A DNA stretch of 64,000 bases, from NCBI GenBank assembly GCA_022829145.1, contig CM040747.1, forward strand, positions 2,250,448 to 2,314,447, given 5' to 3'. The position numbers and the translations under genes were made by a program. The stretch is from Albula goreensis (Eukaryota > Chordata > Actinopteri > Albuliformes > Albulidae). The notes below the pieces were generated by a model. That model had not been told where the DNA came from. It searched no databases and saw only the letters and a list, made by a program, of their open reading frames with translations. Below, piece after piece: positions 25,501 through 36,292 of the stretch (within the stretch, counting starts at the first letter, position 1; every line of letters starts with the position of its first letter).

Positions 25501-28167
25501 GATTGGATTTTAATTACAGTATAGTAGTAATTATTATTCCCATAAACTGCACAATACCTGCATTGTTAGAGAGACATCTTTTGTGGTTTTCAGAGGATGG
25601 GTCTTCAGTAACGTTTAGAAATAGGCTGCATTTTTATGTTACGTGTGACCTGCTCCCAAACCCCCTCCAGAACAGTTCCCTGCACCAAAATCAGGACACG
25701 CCCATCTTGATGTTTAGCCCAAGCCCCACCCAAACCCCCCACCCCCTTCATTTGCAGCTTAACACAAATCCAGGGTGACGTTAAGGTCACCACATTAAAG
25801 GTTACTGATGGCTCCGAATGCGGACGGTTAATGTGTATATTTCTGAATGGCTGTAGGCTACCGTATTCCTATGTAATATTCATGTCATATTCCTGAAATA
25901 TGAAAAACTGGTCAATCCCCTGGTCCAGATGGAAAGTTGGCTTTTCCACAGTAGGCTTTTTGTTTTCCCCTGCCCGTCAGTTACTGGTGGGGGGAGGTCC
26001 ATCGGTCTGGGGGATATGAGAGTGAAAATAAAAAGAAAAGAATTTAGTGGAATTAACAGCAAAAAACAGTGAAAGTCTCCACAAGTGTCGAATCTGTTTT
26101 TTTAAAAGTATCTGTTCAAATTTAGAGCTACAGTAACATTTCTAATTGTGCTTTGGGTCTATGGGAACCCGGGCGGCAGTAAAAGATCTTTGCAGAACGG
26201 TTTAACTCTCTGGAGGTCAGAGCTGTTCGAGGCCGAAGCGTATGGAGATCCCAGCAGAGGAAAGCAGCAAATTGAAGTGAAATGGGCTTCTCCTCATAAT
26301 TGTGGGCTCAGTAGGGGGTCGGGGTGGGGGTTGGGGTTGGGGTGGGGGTTTGGGGTGGGGGGTTGGGGGGCAGAGGGAGCTCCACACAGTTCAGCTCGCC
26401 GTTTCATTCAGTATGGCCAGCACTTAAAGCCAAACAGTGGCCATATGGCCGGCCTCTCATGCCGTGTTGATTTTGGGTTTACTCTGCGCCCGTCTCCCCC
26501 TCCCCCACCCTGAGGACGCGGAGCGCCACCTGTTTGAGCTCTAGGTGAGGGCCGTTGACCCTCCTGACCCTTTCATCTGTCCCCAAAAAGCCAGCGAAGG
26601 AGGGCTGTTCTGTCAGGATGACACCATACCCCTCGTTTCCTCCCGACGAGCCACTTAACATCCTTCTGTTACCAACCAAAGTGACACGGACACTTTGAAC
26701 AGCTCCAAACCACATTGCGGTGTAGGGGAGGGGACTGTCTCTCCACGATATGGTTGTTAAAGGTTGTTACAGACCAGGAAATGCTATTGGGGGTCACAAA
26801 TGGACTGTTTTATCACAGAGTGTTAAGCAGGTCCTGAAACACATTTTTCCAGTTCCGGTTTTGCAGGCTCTCTGTGACTCATGTTTTAACAGTACCATTA
26901 GAATTGCTTCACATTTTCTCAAGACATCACAGCCCAAAAAAGGAAAAAATAAATACCCACATAAATAAATAAATAAAGACAGGATTAGATTAGCACGTCT
27001 GAGCGTAGCACCGTTTCTGGTCTGAAGGCAGGAATCAGGAGCAACAAGCTGAATAAATTAAGAGGATAAAAATAGTCGTAATCACTGAAGATGTACCCAC
27101 CTGCCTCTCCTCCTCTCCCTCCCTCCCTCTCTCCTTTTCCTTGTCTGACAGAAGTGATGTTCCCTGTTGCTTCAGCTCTCAGACAGGCTGAGGTTTTCAT
27201 CATTAAAGGTGACCCTTCCCTTTAAGTTGCTGCAAATCTGGCTGTAGGCCTGATAAATATGTATGACCAAATTCACTCTGAAATATTTGGCATATTCAGT
27301 TTGCTTAAAGGACACTGGCTGTTTTTTTTTGGCTTTTCTTTTGTATTATTTAAAACTCTGTAGAAGACAAGGACTGGCAGGCATGAAGATTATGGAGCAT
27401 GGAGATCGAATATAAAAGTTATCCACAGGCAGATGATAACATTTCTTGAGATACGATAAAAAAAAAATGTAAAAACCCATCGGCGTATCAAAGTCTGCGC
27501 AGCTTTGCCAACAGGCTCCTTCAACATTCCTCTCCGTCCGAAGTGCTGACTCCAGCGCAAGACAGGGCGGTTTAGCCAATCAGAGCGCAGAACCGCTCAC
27601 TTGCACGGAAGAATTAAAAATAGCCTGCCGTTTGACCTGAAAAACCGCACACATCGCAGAGAGATCTGATGAAGATCATCCAAAGGTTACGGATCTTTGG
27701 TTTTTCAAACGAAACTCCCTCCAACAATGAAAGACTTACCTTTGTCCCATGTTTGGCTTGTTTGTTCCACCTGACAGGAGCCTGAAATGGTGGTGTAGTG
27801 GGAAACAGAATGCAGCATGCTAATGCTAATGTGCTAACAGCAACAGGAAGGGAGCGGACACAGATAAACGAGCAACCTGGATGTGTGCAAACATGCACCT
27901 AAAGACACACACACACACTGACTAAACCACAACCACACACGCACATACTATATTACACACACGCAACTATGCATGCACGCAAATACACACACATACACAC
28001 AAATACACATCTACACATGCAGCACACTTAACCCTAGCTCTAACCTCAACCACGCGTAAGTCAGAAAACAGAGTACATGGTACTGAATGCAGAACGAAAA
28101 TAAAAGCAACATTGTTAATGGTGATGTAGTTATGGGCTGTAATGACAATGAATGGCCTGACACCCTG
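25501..28167. other. Gene-free sequence with small simple repeats
   Basis: Contains a G-rich ggggttggggtgggggtttg stretch at 26325-26375 (possible G-quadruplex), an ATAA run at 26960-26980 and short CA runs at 27905-28020. No exon supported. Confidence 0.5.
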
Positions 28168-29268
28168 GCCCCTGGGAGAGGAGCTACAGAGAGAGAGGAG
28201 AGCAGAAGAGAGAGGAGCTACAGAGAGGAGAGCAGAAGAGAGAGGAGCTACAGAGAGGAGCTACAGAGAGGCTACAGAGAGCAGAAAGAGAGAGGAGCTA
28301 CAGAGAGAGAGGAGCTACAGAGAGGAGAGCAGAAGGAAGAGGAGCTACAGAGAGGAGAGCAGAAGGGAGAGGAGCTACAGAGAGGAGAGCAGAAGACAGA
28401 GGAGCGACAGAGAGGAGAGGAGCTACAGAGAGGAGAGCAGAAAGAGAGAGGAGCTACAGAGAGGAGCTACAGAGAGGAGAGCAGAAGAGAGAGGAGCTAC
28501 AGAGAGAGAGGAGCTACAGAGAGGAGAGCAGAAGGGAGAGGAGCTACAGAGAGAGAGGAGCTACAGAGAGGAGAGCAGAAGGAAGAGGAGCTACAGAGAG
28601 GAGAGCAGAAGGGAGAGGAGCTACAGAGAGGAGAGCAGAAGGAAGAGGAGCTACAGAGAGGAGAGCAGAAGGGAGAGGAGCTGCAGAGAGGAGTTACAGA
28701 GAGGAGCTACAGAGAGGAGAGCAGAAGGGAGAGGAGCTGCAGAGAGGAGTTACAGAGCGGAGAGCAGAAGAGAGAGGAGCTGCAGAGAGGAGTTACAGAG
28801 AGGAGAGCAGAAGGGAGAGGAGCTATAGAGAGGAGTTACAGAGAGGAGCTACAGAGAGGAGGAGCGACAGAAAGGAGAGCAGAAGAGAGAGGAGCTACAG
28901 AGAGGAGAGCAGAAAGGAGAGGAGCTACAGAGAGGAGAGCAGAAGGAGAGGAGCTACAGAGAGGAGAGCAGAAAGGAGAGGAGCAACAGAGAGGAGAGCA
29001 GAAGGGAGAGGAGCTACAGAGAGGAGAGCAGAAGAGAGAGGAGCTACAGAGAGGAGAGCAGAAAGGAGAGGAGCTACAGAGAGGAGAGCAGAAGGGAGAG
29101 GAGCTACAGAGAGGAGAGCAGAAAGGAGAGGAGCTACAGAGAGGAGAGCAGAAGGGAGAGGAGCTACAGAGAGGAGAGCAGAAGGGAGAGGAGCTACAGA
29201 GAGGAGAGCAGAAAGGAGAGGAGCTACAGAGAGGAGAGCAGAAGAGAGAGGAGCTACAGAAAGGACAG
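28168..29268. repeat. 30-bp minisatellite of about 1.1 kb
   Basis: Roughly 35-40 units of a 30-bp sequence made of gaggagctacagagaggaga plus gcagaaggga, with shorter 12-15-bp variants where gaggagctacaga repeats alone. Most length changes keep the frame, so a 423-codon frame (28087-29358) stays open and reads EELQRGEQKG repeats. It has no splice, domain or codon-usage support, so I read it as a repeat. Confidence 0.95.
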
Positions 29269-29559
29269 CGATGGAGAGGGGAGGTCTGGGCAGATGTTGA
29301 GCTGAAGCTCGGCTGGCTGAGGACACACAGAATGGGGCCCAGGGGGCCTGTGGCCTGAATGAGAAACCCTCTATTGTCAGTGTCCTAAAATGCCTTCCTC
29401 TCTCAAACACACTGCAGGAGCTGCAGGAGGGGAGACTCAGTACAGAGCTGGAGGGGGGAGATGAAGAGAAAGAGAGGGATGTAGATCAAAAGAAAATAAA
29501 AGACAGAGAGCATGAGAAAGACAGAGAAAGATGGGGTAATCATAGAGATGGAGTAAGAC

Positions 29560-29582
29560 AGACAGACAGACAGACAGAGAGT
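29560..29582. repeat. (CAGA)n microsatellite
   Basis: Short run of cagacagacagacaga within a GA-rich stretch (29450-29640) that follows the 30-bp minisatellite. Confidence 0.9.
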
Positions 29583-29745
29583 TAGATGGAAACTGACAGA
29601 AAAAGGAGAGAGAGAAAAACAGGAAGAGAGCATGAGGTGAAAGAGAGACAAACAGACAGAGGCAAATTGAAGAAGGCGACAGGTGCTGGATATGGACAGC
29701 TGACTGGCTGGGCATTTAATTCCACAACCACAATCCAAACAAACA

Positions 29746-29900
29746 GTGGAACACATATCAACACATGAGCACAAACTACAAATACCCACAATGCATTTCT
29801 GCAGGTACCTCATTATTTGAAACTGTGGAACACATATCAACACTTGAGCACAAACTACAAATACCACAATGCATTTCTGCAGGTACCTGATCATTTGGGC
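29746..29900. repeat. Tandem duplication of a 79-bp segment
   Basis: The segment starting gtggaacacatatcaacaca at 29746 recurs at 29825 with few changes (acatgag/acttgag, one deleted C, tcatt/gatca). Both copies contain caatgcatttctgcaggtac. Confidence 0.92.
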
Positions 29901-30323
29901 AGTGGAGTAATATTGTGCGTGTTGCTAGCTGTGTAACAGAGGATGAGAGGAGCAGGAGCAGGGCACGGCTTTCTCAGATGCATCACAGACGCACGGTTAG
30001 CCACTGTGATGAGTTTAGATCTGTGAATTGGACGAACTCTGCGGCGCCGCACCAGAGCTTCCCATTACAGGCAGACGCTGGTGGTTGATAGGGTGGCGAG
30101 TTCTGCTCCGTGCTGATAGAGTGATGGAACCCAGCGAGAGGTCCCGTACGCTCCGACCACCGCGGCGCTGTCTCGCGGCTGGCTTTCTGTGCAGCGGGAA
30201 ATAATGTTGCGACATGGCAAAAGGTCATGGTGCAGAAATGAGAGGAGGAAGCAGCAAACGACAGAGTGGAAAAACCTGGCCAGAGTTTGAATGTGTTTTC
30301 ATTTTATGATATGGTGAAATCAG

Positions 30324-30364
<41 letters not shown>
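30324..30364. repeat. (GAT)n microsatellite
   Basis: About 13 perfect GAT units. Confidence 0.97.
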
Positions 30365-31299
30365 GTTGTTATTGTTGTTGTACATATAAGAACATATGCT
30401 AATATGAGTAGGGCCATTGGCTCACTGCTAGGCTCAAATTATTTTAGTTTTTTTTTTTTTTTTCAGAAGAGAGTTTATAAAAAAATACAGTAAATCTAAT
30501 AAATCAAATTCATCTTGAAGTTGCAGGACGCGGGTTTATACAAAACTCCCTTTAGGTCATGTTGAGAAGCCTTGCTTGTGCGTCTGCTGAAATGCTCTGT
30601 TAATAATTCATTAGCCGAGAAAAGGCAGGAATTGAAGTTCATTGCTAACTGTGGCTGAAGCTGGAATGGCAAACAATTAAACATTAAAGCCATTCTTTGT
30701 GGCAGAATTTAATTCTTAATTATGCTTTAAAAATCCAGCGGGCTTATGCGGTGCTGTGGAATCTGCTTTTGATCTGCAATTACAATTCACCTGCAGGCTC
30801 TGAGCGGAGGAGTGATCCTCCACACATCCAGCGTGAGGCTTAAACGCTGAAATATATACGGTCTGACACACACAGCTCAGAGAACACTGCGGACGTAACG
30901 GTGGAAGATGGCTGATTTCGCGGCAGCGAGGGGATTGAGAAGTTATGTGTGGTCATAATGCTGGGTGGGTTCCTTCAGGTTTTGCTGCTGTCTGTCACTG
31001 AGCGATGCCAGCTCAGTATTCCGGGTCTCATACTGTCTGTTTTTCCTGAGCGATTGGCTCGGGTCGGGTTTTCAGGCCTTCAGTGTTTTGAGTTTTCTCA
31101 GGGCATCTGCTTATTGTGATGACTGGATTGGGTTAATCATTTTGGTTGGTAGTTAAATGGACAAATGAATATTTTGTTGGTTTAGTGTTTTTTTATTCAC
31201 AGGCTTCCTCACAGAATGGTGCTTTTGACCTTTGTGATGACGCTTTAGGCTTGGAGGGCTTATGTGTGCTCATTTCTCTTCAGGCATTCTGCACACACA

Positions 31300-32145
31300 T
31301 ATGCATACACACACACACACACACACAGTGCTTACACACACACGCATGCACACATACACACCACACACACAGTGCTTACACACACACGCATACACACATA
31401 CACACAGTACTTACACACACACACGCACGCACACATGAAACACACACATACACACACACACACACACAGCACTCACACACGCACATACACACACACACAC
31501 ACACAGCACACACACACACACATACACACAGCACTCAAACACAGACACACACAGACTCATAGACTCACAGACTCACACTCACAGAGCACACATATACACA
31601 GCACTCAAACACACACACACACACAGACTCATAGACTCACAGACTCACACTCACAGAGCACACATATACACAGCACTCAAACACACACACACAGACTCAT
31701 AGACTCACACTCACAGAGCACACATATACACAGCACTCAAACACACACACACACACACACACAGACTCATAGACTCACACTCACAGAGCACACATATACA
31801 CAGCACTCAAACACACACACACACACACACACACACAGACTCATAGACTCACAGACTCACACTCACAGAGCACACATATACACAGCACTCAACACACACA
31901 CAGACTCATAGACTCACACTCACAGAGCACACATATACACAGCACTCAAAACACACACACACACACAGACTCATAGACTCACACTCACAGAGCACACATA
32001 TACACAGCACTCAAACACACACACACACACACACAGACTCATAGACTCACACTCACAGAGCACACATATACACAGCACTCAAACACACACACACACACAC
32101 AGACTCATAGACTCACACTCACAGAGCACACATATACACAGCACT

Positions 32146-32180
<35 letters not shown>

Positions 32181-32335
32181 TCATAGACTCACACTCACAG
32201 AGCACACATATACACAGCACTCAAACACACACACACACACAGACTCATAGACACAGAGCACACACACACTCAAACACACACACACACACACACACACACA
32301 GACTCATAGACTCACAGACTCACACTCACAGAGCA

Positions 32336-32380
<45 letters not shown>
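31300..32380. repeat. CA array with a 62-80-bp higher-order unit
   Basis: About 12 copies of a composite unit: gcactcaaacacacac, a CA tract of variable length, then agactcatagactcacactc and acagagcacacatatacaca. The non-CA part is nearly identical between copies while CA length varies, so the composite unit was amplified recently. Confidence 0.95.
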
Positions 32381-32478
32381 CTCCCTCTGTCATTTGGGTT
32401 TTACGATGCCCTTCACCTGAACTTGTTCGATGGGTAATTCATTGCGTTGAGCACAATGGATCTTGATCATTTATACAA

Positions 32479-32640
32479 TATAAATTTGTATAGATAAATA
32501 TTCATGTTGATAAATGTTTCTGCATTACCTTTTGACTGGTACATTCCCTGTGAACTGAGAGCAAGTCATCTTTAATCACCCGTCCTATTGAATATTTATG
32601 TGACAGACATAATTTGGCACGTCTGTTGCTCGCTTATGAT
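32479..32640 (+). repeat. Duplicated unique segment, copy A
   Basis: Shares ordered blocks with 36128-36292: aatttgta, ttcat plus aaatgtttt, tttgact, agcaagtcatctt, gacataattt and cgtct or tgtccgtc. The sequence is not simple repeat. It follows the CA array ending at 32380. Confidence 0.75.
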
Positions 32641-33403
32641 ATGCTTAGCCTGAGCTGGGTCGGCACTTACTGTACAGTATCAAACAGAATGGATCAATGG
32701 ACTCTAATTAAGACATCGGTCCTAAGCTGTCATATCCGAGATATTTGTTAGCCTAAGAGGAAATTTATTAAAATTAAAATTATGCTTCTGTTTGTTATGT
32801 TTTCAACAAACATTAGCCAAAGAATGCCAGGAAGGAGACATTAGCCATGTGAGCAGGTCGGCAGCGATGGTGTGGAAACAGGAGAGGGCTGACAGAACGG
32901 GTGAACACAGGGGTGACGTGTATGTCATCGGGCATGTCTGTCTATCAAGGGATGTGATAGGCTGCAGTGTCTGATGGCTGCCAATCAGAGTGCTGGTCTT
33001 TAGAACAATTCCATGAAAGCTGGTGAGCAGGGAACAGGTGGAGGACGGGCAATGGCCTGGTTGTGGGTGTCCATTGTCCCCAGGAGAGAGGGATGAAATG
33101 GGAAAAATAAAAGGGGAGAGATAAGGAGAGAGTGGGTGGTTGGAGGGTGGGGCGGGGGTTAAGGGAACAGACACAGCTGTGCTGGTTCACAAAGCGCCCC
33201 CCCCCACACCACCCTCCTCATTAGGGTGATTTGGGTCAGCTCTCCGGAGCTGCTCTCTCTCTCCAGTGATGGGGGGACCGCCCCTCTCGTCAGAGTCGCC
33301 GCCGCTTCCGAATGGTCTGCTGGTCCAGGATGGTATGGGGAGCCCTGCACATGCTCAGCAGACCGAGACACAGAGCGCACACACACCGGAGACGTGCCGA
33401 CCA

Positions 33404-33926
33404 AACTCTCTCTCGATCTCTCCCTCCCTTGCTCTCTCTCTCTGTCTCTCTCCATCCCTCTCTGAGTGTGTCACTCACTCTCTCTGTCTCTCTCCATCCC
33501 TCTCTGAGTGTGTCACTCACTCTTTCTCTGACTCTCTCCATCCCTCTCTGAGTGTGTCACTCTCTCTCTCTGTCTCTCTCCATCCCTCTCTGAGTGTGTC
33601 ACTCACTTTCTCTCGTCTCTCTCCATCTCTCTCTGAGTATGTCACTCTCTCTCTCTGTCACTCTCCATCCCTCTCTGAGTGTGTCACTCACTCTCTCTCT
33701 GTCTCTCTCCATCCCTCTCTGAGTGTGTCACTCTCTCTCTCTCTGTCTCTCTCCATCTCTCTCTGAGTGTGTCACTCACTCTCTCTCTGTCTCTCTCCAT
33801 CTCTCTCTGAGTGTGTCACTCTCTCTCTCTCTCTGTCTCTCTCCATCCCTCTCTGAGTGTGTCACTCACTCTCTCTCTGACTCTCTCCATCCCTCTCTGA
33901 GTGTTTCACTCACTCTCTCTCATCTC
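33404..33926. repeat. 42-bp pyrimidine-rich minisatellite
   Basis: About 11 units, spacing 42-46 bp, each with gagtgtgtcactcactctct and ctctccatccctct. The first two start at 33464 and 33506. Confidence 0.95.
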
Positions 33927-34550
33927 TCGTGTGAGTGTGAGTGTGAGTGAGTGAGCGAGCGAGCGAGCGAGTGAGAGTGTGGGTGAGTGTGTGAGCGAGA
34001 GTGTGACCGTGAGTGTGAGTGAGTGATTGAGAGTATGAGTGTGAGTGAGTGAGTGAGTGAGTGAGTGTGTGAGTGAGTGAGTGAGTAAGTGAGTGAGTGA
34101 GTGAGTGGTGAGTGAGTGTGAGTGTGTGTGTGTGTGTGTGTGTGGAGTGAGTGGTGAGTGTGAGTGTGTGTGGGTGTGGGTGTGAGTGAGTAGTGTGAGT
34201 GTGAGTTTGGGTGAGTGAGTGTGAGTGTGAGTGAGATTGTGAGTGTGAGTGAGTGTGAGTGTGGGTGTGTGTGGTGTGAGTGTGGGAGTGTGGGTGAGTG
34301 AGTGTGAGTGTGAGTGTGAGTGTGAGTGTGAGTGTGAGTGGTGAGTGAGTGTGAGTGTGAGTGTGGGTGAGTGAGTGAGTGAGTGAGTGAGTGTGAGTGT
34401 GAGTGAGTGTGGGTGAGTGAGTGAGTGTGAGTGTGGGGTGAGTGAGTGAGTGTGAGTGTGAGTGTGAGTGTGAGTGTGAGTGTGAGTGTGGGTGAGTGAG
34501 TGAGTGAGTGTGAGTGTGAGTGAGTGTGAGTGTGAGTGTGACCGTGAGTA
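33927..34550. repeat. (GAGT)n/(GTGA)n array
   Basis: About 620 bp of gtgagtgagtgtgagtgtga with occasional gagcgagcgag and gggtgag. It directly continues from the 42-bp array. The 231-codon minus-strand frame of Thr, His, Ser and Leu is an artefact. Confidence 0.95.
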
Positions 34551-34825
34551 GCTCCGAGGGGACAGGCCCCTGCAGGAGCCTGAAGGCCCGGCCGTGGGGC
34601 CCCACTGAGTCAGGCCCTGCTGCTGACGAGGCCTCGCATATCTGGGGGACAGGGCTGAACTTGGGTCACCTCAAACAGCAGCCAGGCCTGAATTATTCAT
34701 TCTATAAAAGCAACAGTGAGAACTTCACTCCTTACACCCCCACCACCAGCCCTCGCCCCGTTTGGGTCTAAGGCCTGCTTCACTCTGCAAGGCTTCTGCA
34801 ACTCAACAGCACAAACCAAACAATG

Positions 34826-35141
34826 CACAACTCACACACTTTAACTAAAGGCACAACTCACACATTATAACTAAAGGCACAACTCACACGCTTTAACTAA
34901 AGGCACAACTCACACACTTTAACTAAAGGCACAACTCACACACTTTAACTAAAGGCACAACTCACACGCTTTAACTAAAGGCACAACTCACACGCTTTAA
35001 CTTAAGGCACAACTCACACACTTTAACTAAAGGCACAACTCACACACTTTAACTAAAGGCACAACTCACACGCTTTAACTAAAGGCACAACTCACACGCT
35101 TTAACTAAAGGCACAACTCACACACTTTAACTAAAGGCACA
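34826..35141. repeat. 26-bp minisatellite, about 12 units
   Basis: Units read ggcacaactcacacactttaa plus ctaaa, with cac/cgc variation at one position. Very low divergence between units suggests recent expansion. Confidence 0.95.
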
Positions 35142-35154
35142 TGCATACTGTACA

Positions 35155-35264
35155 AACACATATGAGCACACACACACACATATCCACATAAACATTTACA
35201 AACATGTCTGCGCACACACACACACACACATATCCACATAAACATTTACAAACACATCTGCGCA

Positions 35265-35296
<32 letters not shown>

Positions 35297-35690
35297 TATC
35301 CACATAAACATTTACAAACACATCTGCGCACACACATACACACACACACACACACACACATATCCACATAAACATTTACAAATACGTCTGCGCACACACA
35401 TACACACACACACACACATATACATGTACATGCGTACATGTGCACACACTCGGTCTATACATGCACTCATACAGAGATACAATCCCATGTGCACAAACAC
35501 ACACACGCAAGTGCATGAACACACATGCATACTCACACACACACACACACACACACACACGCAAGTGCATGAACACACATGCATACTCACACACACACAC
35601 AACATACAACATACATGCACATGCACATGCACATGCACACACATACACAAATACAAACTCACCTGCACAAAAAAAACAAACACCCCCACA
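35155..35690. repeat. CA array with a 50-67-bp composite unit
   Basis: Four copies of catatccacataaacattta followed by caaacacatctgcgcacaca (near 35179, 35230, 35297 and 35361) separated by CA tracts, then plain CA repeats with gcaagtgcatgaacacacatg duplicated near 35507 and 35561. Confidence 0.93.
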
Positions 35691-36127
35691 CACACACCCC
35701 TTCACAAAGCCCTTCTGAGATGGTGGAGCTGTTTGCCAGGATGCGTCCTCTGTGACGTGTGTGTGTGTGTGTTTGTGTGTGTGAATGTGATTACCCTTCT
35801 CTGGGCGGGGAACCACAGAGTGACAGAGCCAGGGAGTGCTGGCCGGGGTCAGCTCAGCATGCCCCATCTCTCCCCGGTGACGCTCAGCGGAGAGCCTGTC
35901 CAGAGCAGCGTGCACTCGCTGAAGTCAGTTAGGATAATGTGCAAACAGGCAAGGCTGCTCACATGGCACCACAGAGACCCGTATGTGTGTTTGAGTCATT
36001 TCACCACATATTCTACATAAACCTGTAACACATCCATAAATAGGAACATGATGAAAGCTTGTAACAAATATATAATATGTTGAAGATCAAAGGATCCCAC
36101 TCAAAGGATGTTTATCATTCATATGGT

Positions 36128-36292
36128 ATGAATTTGTAAAACTGTTCAATGTTCATAAATGTTTTTAACCTATTTACTTTTGACTAATACTCTCCCTGTC
36201 TGCTGATAGCAAGTCATCTTTTATCTTCAACCTGATTCAATATTTATACAGCCGACATAATTTAGCATGTCCGTCACTCACCTCTTGCTAAT
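36128..36292 (+). repeat. Duplicated unique segment, copy B
   Basis: Second copy of 32479-32640 in the same orientation, about 3.65 kb away; the core is 36174-36275. It could be a duplicated conserved non-coding element or two copies of an unrecognised dispersed repeat. Confidence 0.75.

Noticed and set aside
31146-31911. Thr/His-rich frames of 138 and 215 codons
   Set aside because: Artefact of the CA composite array.
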